DNA of 64,000 bases from Lysobacterales bacterium (GCA_017305055.1 JAFKMZ010000011.1:5702-69701); one strand, 5' to 3'; counted from the stretch's first letter, positions 11,668 to 20,963 are shown. Made by a program: numbers and translations. Notes: generated by a model from the letters alone, not told the origin.

Positions 11668-13016
11668 TCCCCGCGGGAGGCGGTGCTGGGCGCCTCTGCC
11701 GTGGTGTCGGACAGGCTGGGCACCAGGATCTTGATGTACGCGTTGGCGCGCAGCTCGCGCAGGTAGTCCTCGTAGGCCTCCTCGGCCTTGCGGTTGCCGA
11801 TCGCCTGGCGGGCCTGGTTGCGGGCTACCTCATCGGTGACGTCGCTTTCGCGGGCACCGAGGCGCTGCACCACGTGCCAGCCGTCACTGGCCTGGAACGG
11901 CTTGGACACGTCGCCGTCCTTCATCGCCTGCAGATGCTGGGCAATGGCTGGGTCCATCGACTGGGGCTGAAGCCAGCCCATGTCGCCGCCGAGGTTGGCG
12001 GTGGTGTAGTCGGTGGAGTCGGCCTTGGCCAGCTTGGCGAAATCCTCGTGCTTGTCGACGATGCGCGTGTACAGGTCCTGGGCCTTCTGCTCGGCCTGGG
12101 CCGAGCTGACCAGCTCGCTGGGCGCGATCAGGATCTGCCGGGCATGGAATTCGGTGACCACCTGCTTGCTGGGCTGGCGTTGGCCAAACAACTTGATGAT
12201 GTGGAAGGCGGTGGGGCCGCGCATTGGCGGGCTCACCTGCCCGGGCTGCATGGTGGTGACCGCATCGGCGAAGGCCGCAGGCAACTCGTCCAGGCGCATC
12301 CAGCCGAGGTCGCCGCCGTCCAGGGCATCGGTTGCATCCGAATAGCGGATCGCGGCGGCATTGAAGTCCATGCCGCCCTTGATCGCGGCCTCGGCCTGCT
12401 CGGCCTTTTCCTGGCTGGCATGGATCGCTGCCGCGTCAGCACCGCTGGGGATGCTGATCTGGATATGCCCGATGTGCACCTCGCCGGCCTTGTAGGTCGG
12501 GCTGTTCAGCAGGTTGTCCACTTCGCTGTCGGTGACCGACACCGAGTCATGCACCACACTGGTGTGCAGACGCTGCACCATGAGTTGGTCGGCCAGCTGC
12601 TGGCGGAATTGCGCAAAGCTGCCGGTCCGCTCGATCTCGGCGCGCAGCTGGTCGGCGCTGATGTTGTTCTGCTTGGCCACGCCGGCGACAGCGGCGTCGA
12701 CGTCCGCCTCGGACACGTGGATGCCCTGGTCCAGCGCCTTTTGCACCTGCAGGCGCATCATGATCAGGCGCTGCAGCACCTGCTTGCGCAGGATGTCGGC
12801 TGGCGGCAGCTGGTCGGGATGCGCGGCGTATTGCTGCTGCACGGACTGCACCGCTTCGTCGAGCTCGCTTTGCAGGATCACGTCGTCGTTGGCCACGGCC
12901 ACGATGCGGTCCAGCGACTGCGTGGTTGTGGCCGCAGGTGCGCCGGGCAGAAGCTGCGCGTGCAGCGGCGCGACGAGCGCGGCTGTGGCCAGGAGGAATG
13001 CAACGGAACACTTCAT
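11664..13016 (-). CDS. surA: Periplasmic chaperone/peptidyl-prolyl isomerase SurA
   Basis: Chaperone that escorts outer-membrane proteins across the periplasm to the Bam complex. The chosen start gives 450 residues with a signal peptide MKCSVAFLLATAALVAPLHA (cleavage after about residue 20), an N-terminal chaperone module (about 33-175) and two parvulin (PpiC) domains at about 178-278 and 288-388. An in-frame ATG at 13043 would add nine residues but has no ribosome site, whereas AGGCG lies about 10 bases before 13016. The gene follows lptD, whose product is one of SurA's best-known clients. Confidence 0.93.
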   Translation of the reverse strand: MKCSVAFLLATAALVAPLHAQLLPGAPAATTTQSLDRIVAVANDDVILQSELDEAVQSVQQQYAAHPDQLPPADILRKQVLQRLIMMRLQVQKALDQGIHVSEADVDAAVAGVAKQNNISADQLRAEIERTGSFAQFRQQLADQLMVQRLHTSVVHDSVSVTDSEVDNLLNSPTYKAGEVHIGHIQISIPSGADAAAIHASQEKAEQAEAAIKGGMDFNAAAIRYSDATDALDGGDLGWMRLDELPAAFADAVTTMQPGQVSPPMRGPTAFHIIKLFGQRQPSKQVVTEFHARQILIAPSELVSSAQAEQKAQDLYTRIVDKHEDFAKLAKADSTDYTTANLGGDMGWLQPQSMDPAIAQHLQAMKDGDVSKPFQASDGWHVVQRLGARESDVTDEVARNQARQAIGNRKAEEAYEDYLRELRANAYIKILVPSLSDTTAEAPSTASRGE

Positions 13017-13048
13017 CAAAGAACGCCTGTTGGGTGTAGGCATGCCGA

Positions 13049-15466
13049 CTATTGTTGGTAGCCGAGAATATCACGCTGCAGCAGGGGCTCGAGCTGGCCA
13101 CCGGTGGAACCCAGGCCCTTGAATTCGAACTCGAACAGCACCGCGTTGTCGCGCTTGTCGAGGTTGGTCGGCGCCGATGCCGGCCCATAGCCGTAATAGC
13201 CCTGGTTGACGTAGCTGCGCATGACCAGCCGCAAGGCGACGCAGCAACTGTCGTACTGCACGCCGCCAAGCGCCTCGACCATGCGATGGTCCGGCACCGA
13301 CCAGGCCAGCGCGCCAACCAGACGCCAGCGCTCGGACAGCGGGTAGACCATGGACGCGCTGTATTGTTCCAGCAGCCCGCGCCGATAGTGGTAGGAGAAG
13401 TTGACGATGCCGTCGTCGCCGAGGCGCCGCTGCAATTCCAGCACGGCGACGTCGCGCTGGCGCGTATTCGGGTTCCACTGATACGCGCTGTTGACGCGCC
13501 AGCGGCTGCTGAGCTGCACGTTGAGCTGGGCCACGTAGTCCGAGCCGGACCAGTCGGTGGCTGGCACCACGCTGTCCTGGCCGTTCGGCAACTGCACCCG
13601 TTGCGGGGTGAAATAGCGGATCTGGCCAAAGCTGGCTGACAGACGCTCGGCACCGCCGGCGTCAAGCAGTCGTGTGGTGACCGCGCCGGTCAGATTGTTC
13701 GCGTTCATCTGCCGGTCGGCGCCGGAGTACTGGTTGGTCGAGAACAGCTGCCAGTAGTTGAACGTCATCAGGTTGGTGTCGAACAGCGGCAGGGCGTCCT
13801 GGTTGCGATACGGCACATAGAGGTAATACAGGCGGGGCTCGAGCGTCTGCGTGTAGGCCTGCCCGAACAGGTGCGCGTCGCGTTCGAAAATCAGGCCGCT
13901 GTCGATGCTGGCAATGGGCAGCGCGCGGCTGGGCGAGTCGTGCACGAAGGGAGAACCCGCGCCACTGCCGAGCAGGCCGTAGTAGCCGTAACGGGCGCGG
14001 TCGGAGTCGAGCTGGTAGGCGGTGTAGCGATAGGCGAGCCGCGGGCGCACGAACCAGGCCGCGCCGCCGAACGAGGCGGCCACGTAGGGCGCCAGGTCCT
14101 CGCGCTGGCCGCTGATGTAGCCGGGTTTGCGGAACGCCACCGCGGCGCTGTCCACGCCGGCCTCCAGCCAGCGCGATACCGGAATGTCCAGATTGAACAT
14201 GGCGTAGGGCAACTGCCGATAAGGCAGCGCGCTGTCGGTCAGGAAGGGATTGGTGTTCTGGTAGGCGATGCCGCCGAACGCCGCGTTCCACCAGGTGCCG
14301 CCACCAACCAGGGCCGCACTCGAGGCCAGCGAATACACGGTACGCCCCTGACCCTTGTTGGCGAAGTCGTACAGATAGCTGCTGTCGGAAGTGCGGTTGA
14401 TCGAGGTGCGAAGGGCCCAGTGCGCCCACAAGGGCGTGTGGTCGGAAAAATTCAGCAGGTAACGGTGCGTGCCGGTGGTGTCGGCCAGCGCGCTCGGGCT
14501 GCCGTGGTCGCGGGGCACGTACTGCAGGTTCAGTTGCCCGTTGCTGCCGCCAAGCAGGTAGCGGAACTCGCCGCCCAACATGATCCCGCGGTCGCTGTAC
14601 ACGCGCGGGTCGAGCGTGGCGTCGTAGTTCGGCGCGAGGTTCAGGTAATACGGCGCGGCCAGCTCGAAGCCGGAGCGGCTGGTGTGCGCCAGGGTCGGAT
14701 AGAGGAAGCCGCTCTTGCGCCGGTCGTCGGTGGGAAAGCTGAAATAAGGCAGATACAGCAGCGGTACCTTGCCCACGCGCAAGGTCGCGTCGCGGGCCAC
14801 GCCGACGCCGGTGCCCTGGTCGATGCTGATGCTGCGCGCGCGAAATTCCCACACGTGGTGGCCGACGTCGCAGGTCGAGTAGGTGGCGGACGCGTAGCGT
14901 GAGCGCGCGGCGTCGAGCAATACGCCCTGGCGCGCCGTGCCGTTGCCGTGCGACTTCAGCATCTGGTAGCGCACCTGGTCGGCGACGCCGCGGTTGGCCG
15001 CGCTGTTGCCGCGCATGCTGGCGGCGGCCAGCAGTTGCCCGGCTTCCTGGTAGCGCACATTGCCGCTGGCGGCGTAGTCGGTGGTCTGGTTGTCGTACTC
15101 GGCCTGGTCCGCCTGCAGCTGCTGGTCGGCGCGGGTCAGCTTCACGTCGCCGGACAGGTGATAGACGGACTGGTTGGAGCTGTCCACCTTGCGCGCCTCG
15201 ATCTGGGTCGGGCTCGTGGGACGCAGGCTGGCGTCGGTGGACAGCGTCGGGTCGTAGAACTCCAACAGTGCGTTCGGGCGGCACATGGCGTAGTCCGGAG
15301 GACGTGGGGCGCAGCGGAACGTGCCCAGCGGGCAGGGCGCTGGTGACGGCTTGGCGGCGGCCGGCGTGGCGTGAGTCGCGGCATTGCCTTGCGCCGCGGC
15401 CACAGTAGATGCGCCAAGCAGCGCCAGGGCGGTTGCCATGGCCAGCACAGGGCGCGGGAACGGCAT
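13049..15466 (-). CDS. lptD: LPS-assembly protein LptD
   Basis: Outer-membrane barrel that, with LptE, inserts lipopolysaccharide into the outer leaflet. The 805-residue precursor has a signal peptide (about 1-25, MPFPRPVLAMATALALLG), a periplasmic beta-jellyroll (OstA/LptA-like, about 75-250) and a large C-terminal barrel. Cysteines that could form the essential disulfides are present: C45, C52 and C62 near the N-terminus, one in STCDVGHHVW, and the adjacent pair in YDSCCVALRL near the C-terminus. Another in-frame ATG at 15532 would add 22 residues ahead of the signal peptide. The surA gene follows 32 bases downstream. Confidence 0.96.
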   Translation of the reverse strand: MPFPRPVLAMATALALLGASTVAAAQGNAATHATPAAAKPSPAPCPLGTFRCAPRPPDYAMCRPNALLEFYDPTLSTDASLRPTSPTQIEARKVDSSNQSVYHLSGDVKLTRADQQLQADQAEYDNQTTDYAASGNVRYQEAGQLLAAASMRGNSAANRGVADQVRYQMLKSHGNGTARQGVLLDAARSRYASATYSTCDVGHHVWEFRARSISIDQGTGVGVARDATLRVGKVPLLYLPYFSFPTDDRRKSGFLYPTLAHTSRSGFELAAPYYLNLAPNYDATLDPRVYSDRGIMLGGEFRYLLGGSNGQLNLQYVPRDHGSPSALADTTGTHRYLLNFSDHTPLWAHWALRTSINRTSDSSYLYDFANKGQGRTVYSLASSAALVGGGTWWNAAFGGIAYQNTNPFLTDSALPYRQLPYAMFNLDIPVSRWLEAGVDSAAVAFRKPGYISGQREDLAPYVAASFGGAAWFVRPRLAYRYTAYQLDSDRARYGYYGLLGSGAGSPFVHDSPSRALPIASIDSGLIFERDAHLFGQAYTQTLEPRLYYLYVPYRNQDALPLFDTNLMTFNYWQLFSTNQYSGADRQMNANNLTGAVTTRLLDAGGAERLSASFGQIRYFTPQRVQLPNGQDSVVPATDWSGSDYVAQLNVQLSSRWRVNSAYQWNPNTRQRDVAVLELQRRLGDDGIVNFSYHYRRGLLEQYSASMVYPLSERWRLVGALAWSVPDHRMVEALGGVQYDSCCVALRLVMRSYVNQGYYGYGPASAPTNLDKRDNAVLFEFEFKGLGSTGGQLEPLLQRDILGYQQ

Positions 15467-15533
15467 CGGGGTCACGGCCGCATTCGCCCGGCTGGAAAGG
15501 GGGCTTACGCTAGCAGAAAGGCGGGGGCGCATG

Positions 15534-16454
15534 TCATGCCATGAGTGCGTCGACGTGGGCGCAGGTGCTGTCGGCGAGCGCAGCGAGGTCGTACCCGCCT
15601 TCCAGCGTGGACACCAGCCGATCGGCCGCGTGCACATGCGCCAAGTCCACGAGCTGGGCGGTGATCCAGGCGTAGTCGTCGGTTTCCAACTGCAGGTCCG
15701 CGAGCGGATCGCGGCGATGTGCATCGAAACCGGCGCTGACCAGTACCAGCTGTGGCCGGAAAGCGTGCAGGCGCGGCAGCAACCGCGTGCTCCACAGGTC
15801 GCGGAACGCAGCCGAGCCCGAACCTGGCGCCAGGGCGCCGTTGATGCAGTTGCCCGGGTTCGCGGCGTCGGGATCGCCGGTGCCTGGATACAACGGCACC
15901 TGGTGGCTGGACGCGAACAGCACGCGTGGCTCGCCGGTGCAGAGTTCCTGCGTGCCATTGCCGTGGTGCACGTCGAAATCGGCGATGGCGATGCGCTCCA
16001 GCCCGTGTGCGGCCAGCGCGTGGGCGGCGCCCAGGGCCACGTTGTTGAACAGGCAGAAGCCCATCGCCTGTGTCGCCGTGGCGTGGTGGCCCGGTGGGCG
16101 TACTGCGCAAAAGGCATGGCGGCAGGTCCCCGCCATGACCGCATCGACCGCGGCGATGACGGCGCCAGCCGCGCGCAAGGCCGCTTCCGCGGAGTCTGCA
16201 CACCAATAGGTATCGGCGTCCAGCATGTGCGGACCTTCGTCGGACGGCCCGGACAGGATGGTGTCGACGTGCTTGGCGCCATGCATGCGCAGCAGCTGCC
16301 CGCGGCTGGCGCGCGGCGCCTCGACACGGTCCACGGTCGCATAGCGGTCGGCGTCCAGCGCCCCCAGCACGGCCTGCAGCCGCGCGGGACACTCGGCATG
16401 ATTGCCCGGCGGCGCGTGTCGCAGGCAGGCACGGTGGGTGTACAGCTGCAGCAT
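15534..16454 (-). CDS. Histone-deacetylase-family (class II-like) amidohydrolase
   Basis: Member of the arginase/deacetylase fold family that includes bacterial acetylpolyamine and acetoin-utilisation deacetylases. The 306-residue protein has the catalytic pair H123-H124 in RPPGHHA, the zinc ligands D161 and H163 in ADFDVHHGNGT, the third zinc ligand D244 in SAGFDAH, and the transition-state tyrosine Y288 in LEGGYDL, so it should be active. The substrate cannot be read from the sequence. It starts 8 bases after the adenosyltransferase stop, and lptD follows about 67 bases on, suggesting one transcript. Confidence 0.9.
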   Translation of the reverse strand: MLQLYTHRACLRHAPPGNHAECPARLQAVLGALDADRYATVDRVEAPRASRGQLLRMHGAKHVDTILSGPSDEGPHMLDADTYWCADSAEAALRAAGAVIAAVDAVMAGTCRHAFCAVRPPGHHATATQAMGFCLFNNVALGAAHALAAHGLERIAIADFDVHHGNGTQELCTGEPRVLFASSHQVPLYPGTGDPDAANPGNCINGALAPGSGSAAFRDLWSTRLLPRLHAFRPQLVLVSAGFDAHRRDPLADLQLETDDYAWITAQLVDLAHVHAADRLVSTLEGGYDLAALADSTCAHVDALMA

Positions 16455-16462
16455 GCGCTGGC

Positions 16463-17035
16463 TCAGGAGGCCGGTTTCGGCTTGGGCCGGCGCTGGTGTT
16501 GCCAGAGGACCTCGCCGAAACCACTGGCGCGGGCCAGCACCCTGGACATCACGAACAGCAGGTCGGACAAGCGGTTCAGGTAATGCCGTGGTTGCGGGCG
16601 AACTTCCTCCTCACGGGCCAGGGCGACCACGGCGCGTTCCGCACGCCGGCACACGGTGCGTGCCAGGTGGCAACAGGCTGCCGCCATGCCGCCGCCGGGC
16701 AGGATGAACTCCTTCAGCGGCGGCAGGTCGTCGTTCAACGCGTCCAGTGCCGACTCGAGGCGCGTGACATCCGCGTCCTTGATCGTTTCCATGCCGGGGA
16801 TGCACAGCTCGCCGCCGAGATCGAACAGGTCATGCTGCACCTGGGTCAGCGTCTCGCGTACCGCGTCCGGCACCTTGTCGGCGGCCAGGACCATGCCGAT
16901 GGTGGCGTTGAGCTCGTCCACCGTGCCGTAGGCGCTGACCCGCAGTGAGTCCTTGCCCACCCGCGAGCCGTCGCCGAGGCCGGTGCTGCCGTCATCGCCG
17001 GTACGCGTATAGATGCGGGAGAGGCGATTGCCCAC
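16463..17035 (-). CDS. PduO-type ATP:cob(I)alamin adenosyltransferase
   Basis: Transfers adenosine from ATP to cob(I)alamin to make coenzyme B12. The 190-residue protein starts at a GTG (VGNRLSRIYTRTGDDG) and carries the PduO signature YTRTGDDGSTGLGDGSRVGK followed by VDELNA. Further on are PGGGMAAACCHLARTVCRRAER and YLNRLSDLLFVMSR, the helices that form the trimer's active site. The GTG lies one base after the TGA of the upstream membrane-protein gene, so translation is probably coupled. No other cobalamin gene or B12 riboswitch is nearby, which fits salvage rather than synthesis. Confidence 0.93.
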   Translation of the reverse strand: MGNRLSRIYTRTGDDGSTGLGDGSRVGKDSLRVSAYGTVDELNATIGMVLAADKVPDAVRETLTQVQHDLFDLGGELCIPGMETIKDADVTRLESALDALNDDLPPLKEFILPGGGMAAACCHLARTVCRRAERAVVALAREEEVRPQPRHYLNRLSDLLFVMSRVLARASGFGEVLWQHQRRPKPKPAS

Positions 17036-17036
17036 G

Positions 17037-17636
17037 TCAGTACTGCGTGCGGTCGCTGCGCTGCGCCATGCGCGCGAGCTGGGTGGCCAGCACATGGAGC
17101 ACCGCGCCCAGGGCCACGTAGGTGGCCGTGCCGGCGAGGAAGGGCAGGTACCAGTCGCCGAGGTTGGCGAACCAGGCGCCGAAACTGCGCGGTGCCGGCA
17201 CCATGTCGCTCATCCAGTAGAAGCTGCCGTTGGAGATCACGTAGCACGCGCCCTCGGCCACCAGCAGCGCGGCGACTGCGAGACCCAGCGTGGCCAAGCC
17301 GTTGCCGCGCCCGTGCTTCGCCAGCCAGCTGCCGCCCAGCCACAACGCGCCGTAGGCGGGCAGCAGGAACCAGTAGGCTGGCGAGACGCAATAGTGTGTC
17401 CAGAAATCCAGGCCCTGGCCGCTGATCACCAGGTAATCCACCAGCACCGCCTCGGCCAGCAGCAGCGGAAACGCCCAGCGGCCCTGGCCGCGCAGCCAGA
17501 AACCGGCGAGGAAGAAGACGCCCCAGGACGCATCCCACAGCGCGTGGTGCAGCAGGGAGGGGTGGAAACGGGTAATGCCCATCGCCAAGGCCAGGCCCAG
17601 GAAAATACCGAACCGCGCCGTAGTCGTCTTGGTCAT
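17037..17636 (-). CDS. Multi-pass inner-membrane protein of unknown function
   Basis: A 199-residue protein with about six hydrophobic segments, roughly at 9-23, 34-46, 54-72, 82-100, 112-132 and 164-184. Segments are joined by short polar loops with several aromatic residues (LDFWTHYCVSPAYWFLLP, SNGSFYWMSDMVP). I do not recognise a catalytic motif. The stop is one base from the start of the cobalamin adenosyltransferase, so the two are likely co-expressed and a role in corrinoid uptake or handling is a fair guess. The start MTKTTTARFG was preferred over a candidate 10 codons upstream. It may belong to one of the DUF membrane families. Confidence 0.75.
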   Translation of the reverse strand: MTKTTTARFGIFLGLALAMGITRFHPSLLHHALWDASWGVFFLAGFWLRGQGRWAFPLLLAEAVLVDYLVISGQGLDFWTHYCVSPAYWFLLPAYGALWLGGSWLAKHGRGNGLATLGLAVAALLVAEGACYVISNGSFYWMSDMVPAPRSFGAWFANLGDWYLPFLAGTATYVALGAVLHVLATQLARMAQRSDRTQY

Positions 17637-17743
17637 CGTGATTCCGCGTCGTTCCGAATTAGGCACCTAGTCTATCGCAATGGCTGCGCCCCCAGCGGCA
17701 GCTTGGGTATGATCGGCGCATGCGTGAAGCCTGGTAGACGACA

Positions 17744-18949
17744 GTGAATGCACCGAATGTGCTGGTGGTGGGTGGCGGCCTGGTGGGAGCCAGCCTGGCC
17801 ATCGCGCTCGACGCGGCGGGCATCGCTGCCACGCTGGTGGAGGCGGCCGTGCCGCGGACCGGGGCGCAGCCGAGCTACGACGAACGCAACCTGGCCCTGG
17901 CGCGGGCCAGCGTCAACGGCCTCGCCGCGATCGGCGTGTGGCAACACGCCGCAGCGGCGGCCACGCCGATCCGCCATATCCGGGTGAGCCGCGCCGGCGA
18001 TTTTGGCAGCACGCGGATCGATGCCGCGCGGCACGGGGTGGATGCGCTTGGCTGGACCCTGCCGGCACGGGAACTCGGCGCGGCCCTGCTGCATCGCCTC
18101 GACGCGTGCACGCACCTGCAACGCCTCGCCCCGGCGAGCCTCACCAGGCTGGAGCCGGCGACGGGGGGCTGGCGCGCGCACCTGCGGTGCGGCGATGACG
18201 AACGTACGGTCGAGGCGGCGCTGGTGGTCGGCGCCGACGGTACCGAATCGTTCGTGCGTGGCGCCGTGGGCCTGGCCGCCGAGCGCCACGATTACCGGCA
18301 GACCTTGTTCGTGTGCACGGTGACGCCCGAACGCGAGCATGCCGGCCGCGCCTTCGAGCGCTTCGGCGACGACGGTCCGGTGGCCGTGCTGCCGCTGGCC
18401 GAACGTCGCTGTGGACTGGTGCTCACCGCCGCCACGGCCGAGGCCGCAGCAGTTGCCAATATGGACGACGAGGCTTTTCTCGCCCTGGCGCAACGGCGCT
18501 TTGGCTGGCGTCTGGGCAGGCTGGCGCGGCCCGGCAGGCGCTTTGCGTATCCGGTGCAGCGGGTCGTCGCTCCGGCGGTGCAGGCGCGGCGCGCAGTGGT
18601 GGTCGGCAACGCGGCGCAGACCATCCACCCGATTGGTGCGCAGGGATTCAACCTCGGCCTGCGCGACGCGCTGACCCTGGCGGAGCTCATCGTCGACGCG
18701 CCTGACCCGGGCGCTGCGGAATTGTTGCGCACCTATGCGGCGCGGCGCGCACCCGATCGTGCTGGCACCATGGCCATGAGCCACGGGCTGATCGAGCTGG
18801 CCTGCCTGCACCAGCCGTTGCTTTCGCCGCTGCGCTCCCTGGGCCTGCTGGCCTTCGACCGGCTGGGACCGCTGCAGCAGGCGCTGGCCAGGCGCGGCAT
18901 GGGCTGGCGCGGCGAGCCGCCACGCGCGGCGCTGGAGCGCGTGCTGTGA
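17744..18949 (+). CDS. ubiH: 2-octaprenyl-6-methoxyphenol hydroxylase (UbiH)
   Basis: FAD-dependent monooxygenase that hydroxylates the ring of the ubiquinone precursor. The 401-residue protein starts at a GTG. The dinucleotide fold GGGLVG is at residues 10-15 and YDERNLALA at 45-53. The GADG motif is at 163-166, and the second FAD motif GNAAQTIHPIGAQGFNLG starts at 288. The GNAAQ form, instead of GDAAH, is the UbiH variant and supports this assignment over UbiI or UbiF. Its TGA overlaps the GTG of the next gene, so the two hydroxylases are coupled. Confidence 0.9.
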   Translation: MNAPNVLVVGGGLVGASLAIALDAAGIAATLVEAAVPRTGAQPSYDERNLALARASVNGLAAIGVWQHAAAAATPIRHIRVSRAGDFGSTRIDAARHGVDALGWTLPARELGAALLHRLDACTHLQRLAPASLTRLEPATGGWRAHLRCGDDERTVEAALVVGADGTESFVRGAVGLAAERHDYRQTLFVCTVTPEREHAGRAFERFGDDGPVAVLPLAERRCGLVLTAATAEAAAVANMDDEAFLALAQRRFGWRLGRLARPGRRFAYPVQRVVAPAVQARRAVVVGNAAQTIHPIGAQGFNLGLRDALTLAELIVDAPDPGAAELLRTYAARRAPDRAGTMAMSHGLIELACLHQPLLSPLRSLGLLAFDRLGPLQQALARRGMGWRGEPPRAALERVL

Positions 18950-20154
18950 GCGCCAGCGGGCGCAGCGCGGTGCGTGCACGGGCTCCGGCGCTGGATGTCG
19001 CCGTGGTCGGCGGCGGCATGGCGGGGGCTGCCGCTGCGCTGGCCCTGGCGCGCGCCGGCTTCGCCGTCGCCTTGCTGGAGGCGCGCCAGCCATCAGCGTG
19101 GGACGCCCAGGACGAGTGGGACCTGCGCGTGGTCAGCCTGGCTCCATCATCCATGGCCCTGTTCTCGGAACTGGGCATCTGGACTTCCATTCGGACGGCC
19201 CGTTGCAGCTGCTTCGGGCACATGCAGGTATGGGATGCGCAGAACGGCGCGACCCTGCGCTTTGACGCGGCTGCCAGCGGTCGCGCGGAACTGGGCTGCA
19301 TCGTGGAAAACCGTCTGGTGCAATCCGTGCTGTGGGCGGCGTTGCCCGCCGCCGGCGTGCGCGTGTGCTGTCCAGCCAGGGTGGAGCGATTGCATCCCGG
19401 CGCCGGGCAGATCGCGCTCGAGCTGGCCGATGGCAGCGAGGTTGTCTCCCGCCTGGTGGTGGCTGCCGATGGCAGCGCCTCGCCGCTGCGCCAGCTGGCT
19501 GGCATCGGCACCGGCGGCCGTGATTATGCCCAGCGCGCCATCGTGGCCCACGTGGCCACCGAGCGGGGGCATCAGGCCACGGCCTGGCAGCGCTTCCTGC
19601 CCGGGGGCCCGCTGGCGCTGCTGCCACTGGCCGATGGCCGCAGCTCGATCGTGTGGTCGTTGCCCGAGGACGAGGCGCGGCGCGTGCTGGCGCTGGACGA
19701 TCCGGATTTCATGGACGCCCTGGGTGCCGCCAGCGATTTCCGGCTCGGGCGCGTCACCGCCACCACGCCGCGTGCCGCGTTTTCCTTGCGCCTGAGTCTG
19801 GCCAAGACCTACCAGGCCCCGCGCATGGTGCTGCTCGGGGACGCGGCGCACGCCGTGCACCCGTTGGCCGGCCAGGGCGTGAACCTGGGTCTGCGCGACG
19901 TGGCGGAGCTGCGCGACTGCCTGCTCGCGGCCCGGCAGGCCGGGCGCGACCTCGGTGCCGCGCACGTGCTGCGGCGCTATGCGCGCCGCCGGCGCAGCGC
20001 CGATACGCTGGATGCGTTTGGCTTCGATACGCTGGCGCGGGTATACGGCTGGACGGCACCGCCGCTGGTCGCCGCGCGCGGCATGGGCATGCACGTGATC
20101 GAGCGCCTGGCACCGTTGAAACGGCGCATTTCCGGGCACGCCGCAGGGATCTGA
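18946..20154 (+). CDS. UbiI/VisC-like FAD-dependent ubiquinone hydroxylase
   Basis: Second flavin monooxygenase of the ubiquinone pathway, 402 residues. The FAD fold VVGGGMAGAAAALALARAGF starts near residue 20, EWDLRVVSLAPSS follows, ADGSASPLRQ is the DG motif, and GDAAHAVHPLAGQGVNLG near residue 300 binds the ribityl/phosphate. The family cannot be split reliably into UbiI (C5), UbiF (C6) or broader-specificity types by motif; UbiI-like is the most likely partner for UbiH. The GTG start overlaps the ubiH stop (GTGA). About 15 residues precede the fold, so a start slightly downstream is possible. Confidence 0.85.
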   Translation: MSASGRSAVRARAPALDVAVVGGGMAGAAAALALARAGFAVALLEARQPSAWDAQDEWDLRVVSLAPSSMALFSELGIWTSIRTARCSCFGHMQVWDAQNGATLRFDAAASGRAELGCIVENRLVQSVLWAALPAAGVRVCCPARVERLHPGAGQIALELADGSEVVSRLVVAADGSASPLRQLAGIGTGGRDYAQRAIVAHVATERGHQATAWQRFLPGGPLALLPLADGRSSIVWSLPEDEARRVLALDDPDFMDALGAASDFRLGRVTATTPRAAFSLRLSLAKTYQAPRMVLLGDAAHAVHPLAGQGVNLGLRDVAELRDCLLAARQAGRDLGAAHVLRRYARRRRSADTLDAFGFDTLARVYGWTAPPLVAARGMGMHVIERLAPLKRRISGHAAGI

Positions 20155-20174
20155 GCGAGCACGAGGAGAACGCC

Positions 20175-20963
20175 ATGGGTGTGAATCGAATGGGTGGGTT
20201 GCTGCTGCTGGCCGCGCTGCCGTTTGCCGCGCCGGCCAGCATGGTGCAGCGGCCGGTGACGTGGAGCCAGGACGGCACCACGTTCCACAGCGTGCTGGTG
20301 TACGACGATGCGGCGGACACACCGCGGCCGGGGCTGGTGATGGTGCCGAACTGGTACGGCGTCAACGCCGCCGCGGTCAAGAAGGCCGAGATGATCGCCG
20401 GCAAGGACTACGTCATCCTGGTCACCGACCTCTACGGCGAAAAGGTCCGGCCCACAAACAATACCGAGGCGCAGGCGGCCGTGAAGCCGCTGTATGCCAA
20501 CCGCACGCTGATGCGTTCGCGCATGAACGCGGCGCTTGGGCAGTTGCGGGCGCAGGCACCCAGCGCGCCGATCGATACGGCCAGGCTGGCAGCCATCGGC
20601 TTCTGTTTTGGCGGCTCGGCGGTGCTCGACCTGGCGCGCAGCGGTGCGGATCTGGCTGCCGTGGTGACGTTCCACGGCGACCTGTCCACCGACAATCCGG
20701 CCCTGGCGAAGAACATCAAGGCGCGCGTGCTGGCCATGAACGGTGCTGACGACAAGGGCACCATGGGGCAGGCCGACAAGTTCATGGACGAGATGCGCGG
20801 CAGTCCCGCCGACTGGCAGTTCGTGGTGCTTGGCCATGCCGTGCACTGCTTCACCGAGGTTGGCGAGAATTCCCCGGGCTGCCGCTATGACGAGCGCGCG
20901 GCGACGCGCAGCTACCGCCTGATGCACGACTGGCTGCGCAACGCCTTCGCCGACACCCCCTAG
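20175..20963 (+). CDS. Secreted dienelactone-hydrolase-family protein
   Basis: Alpha/beta hydrolase of the DLH family, 262 residues, with a probable N-terminal signal peptide (MGVNRMGGLLLLAALPFAAPAS), so it likely acts in the periplasm. The nucleophile is C144 in GFCFGGSAV, the usual DLH cysteine. An acidic residue in NGADD (D192 or D193) and a histidine in GHAVHCFT (H221 or H224) complete the triad. The substrate is unknown; many such proteins have no proven dienelactone activity. A GAGGAG-like ribosome site lies 8 bases before the ATG. It follows the hydroxylase pair by 20 bases, so co-transcription is likely. Confidence 0.85.
   Translation: MGVNRMGGLLLLAALPFAAPASMVQRPVTWSQDGTTFHSVLVYDDAADTPRPGLVMVPNWYGVNAAAVKKAEMIAGKDYVILVTDLYGEKVRPTNNTEAQAAVKPLYANRTLMRSRMNAALGQLRAQAPSAPIDTARLAAIGFCFGGSAVLDLARSGADLAAVVTFHGDLSTDNPALAKNIKARVLAMNGADDKGTMGQADKFMDEMRGSPADWQFVVLGHAVHCFTEVGENSPGCRYDERAATRSYRLMHDWLRNAFADTP

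Noticed and set aside
15467..16432. Upstream extension of the lptD frame through the deacetylase gene
   Set aside because: The deacetylase frame has all catalytic residues, and lptD has a clear signal peptide starting at 15466.
17637..17743. Possible B12 riboswitch upstream of the membrane protein/adenosyltransferase genes
   Set aside because: The divergent spacer is only 107 bases and shows no conserved B12-box or multi-helix structure.
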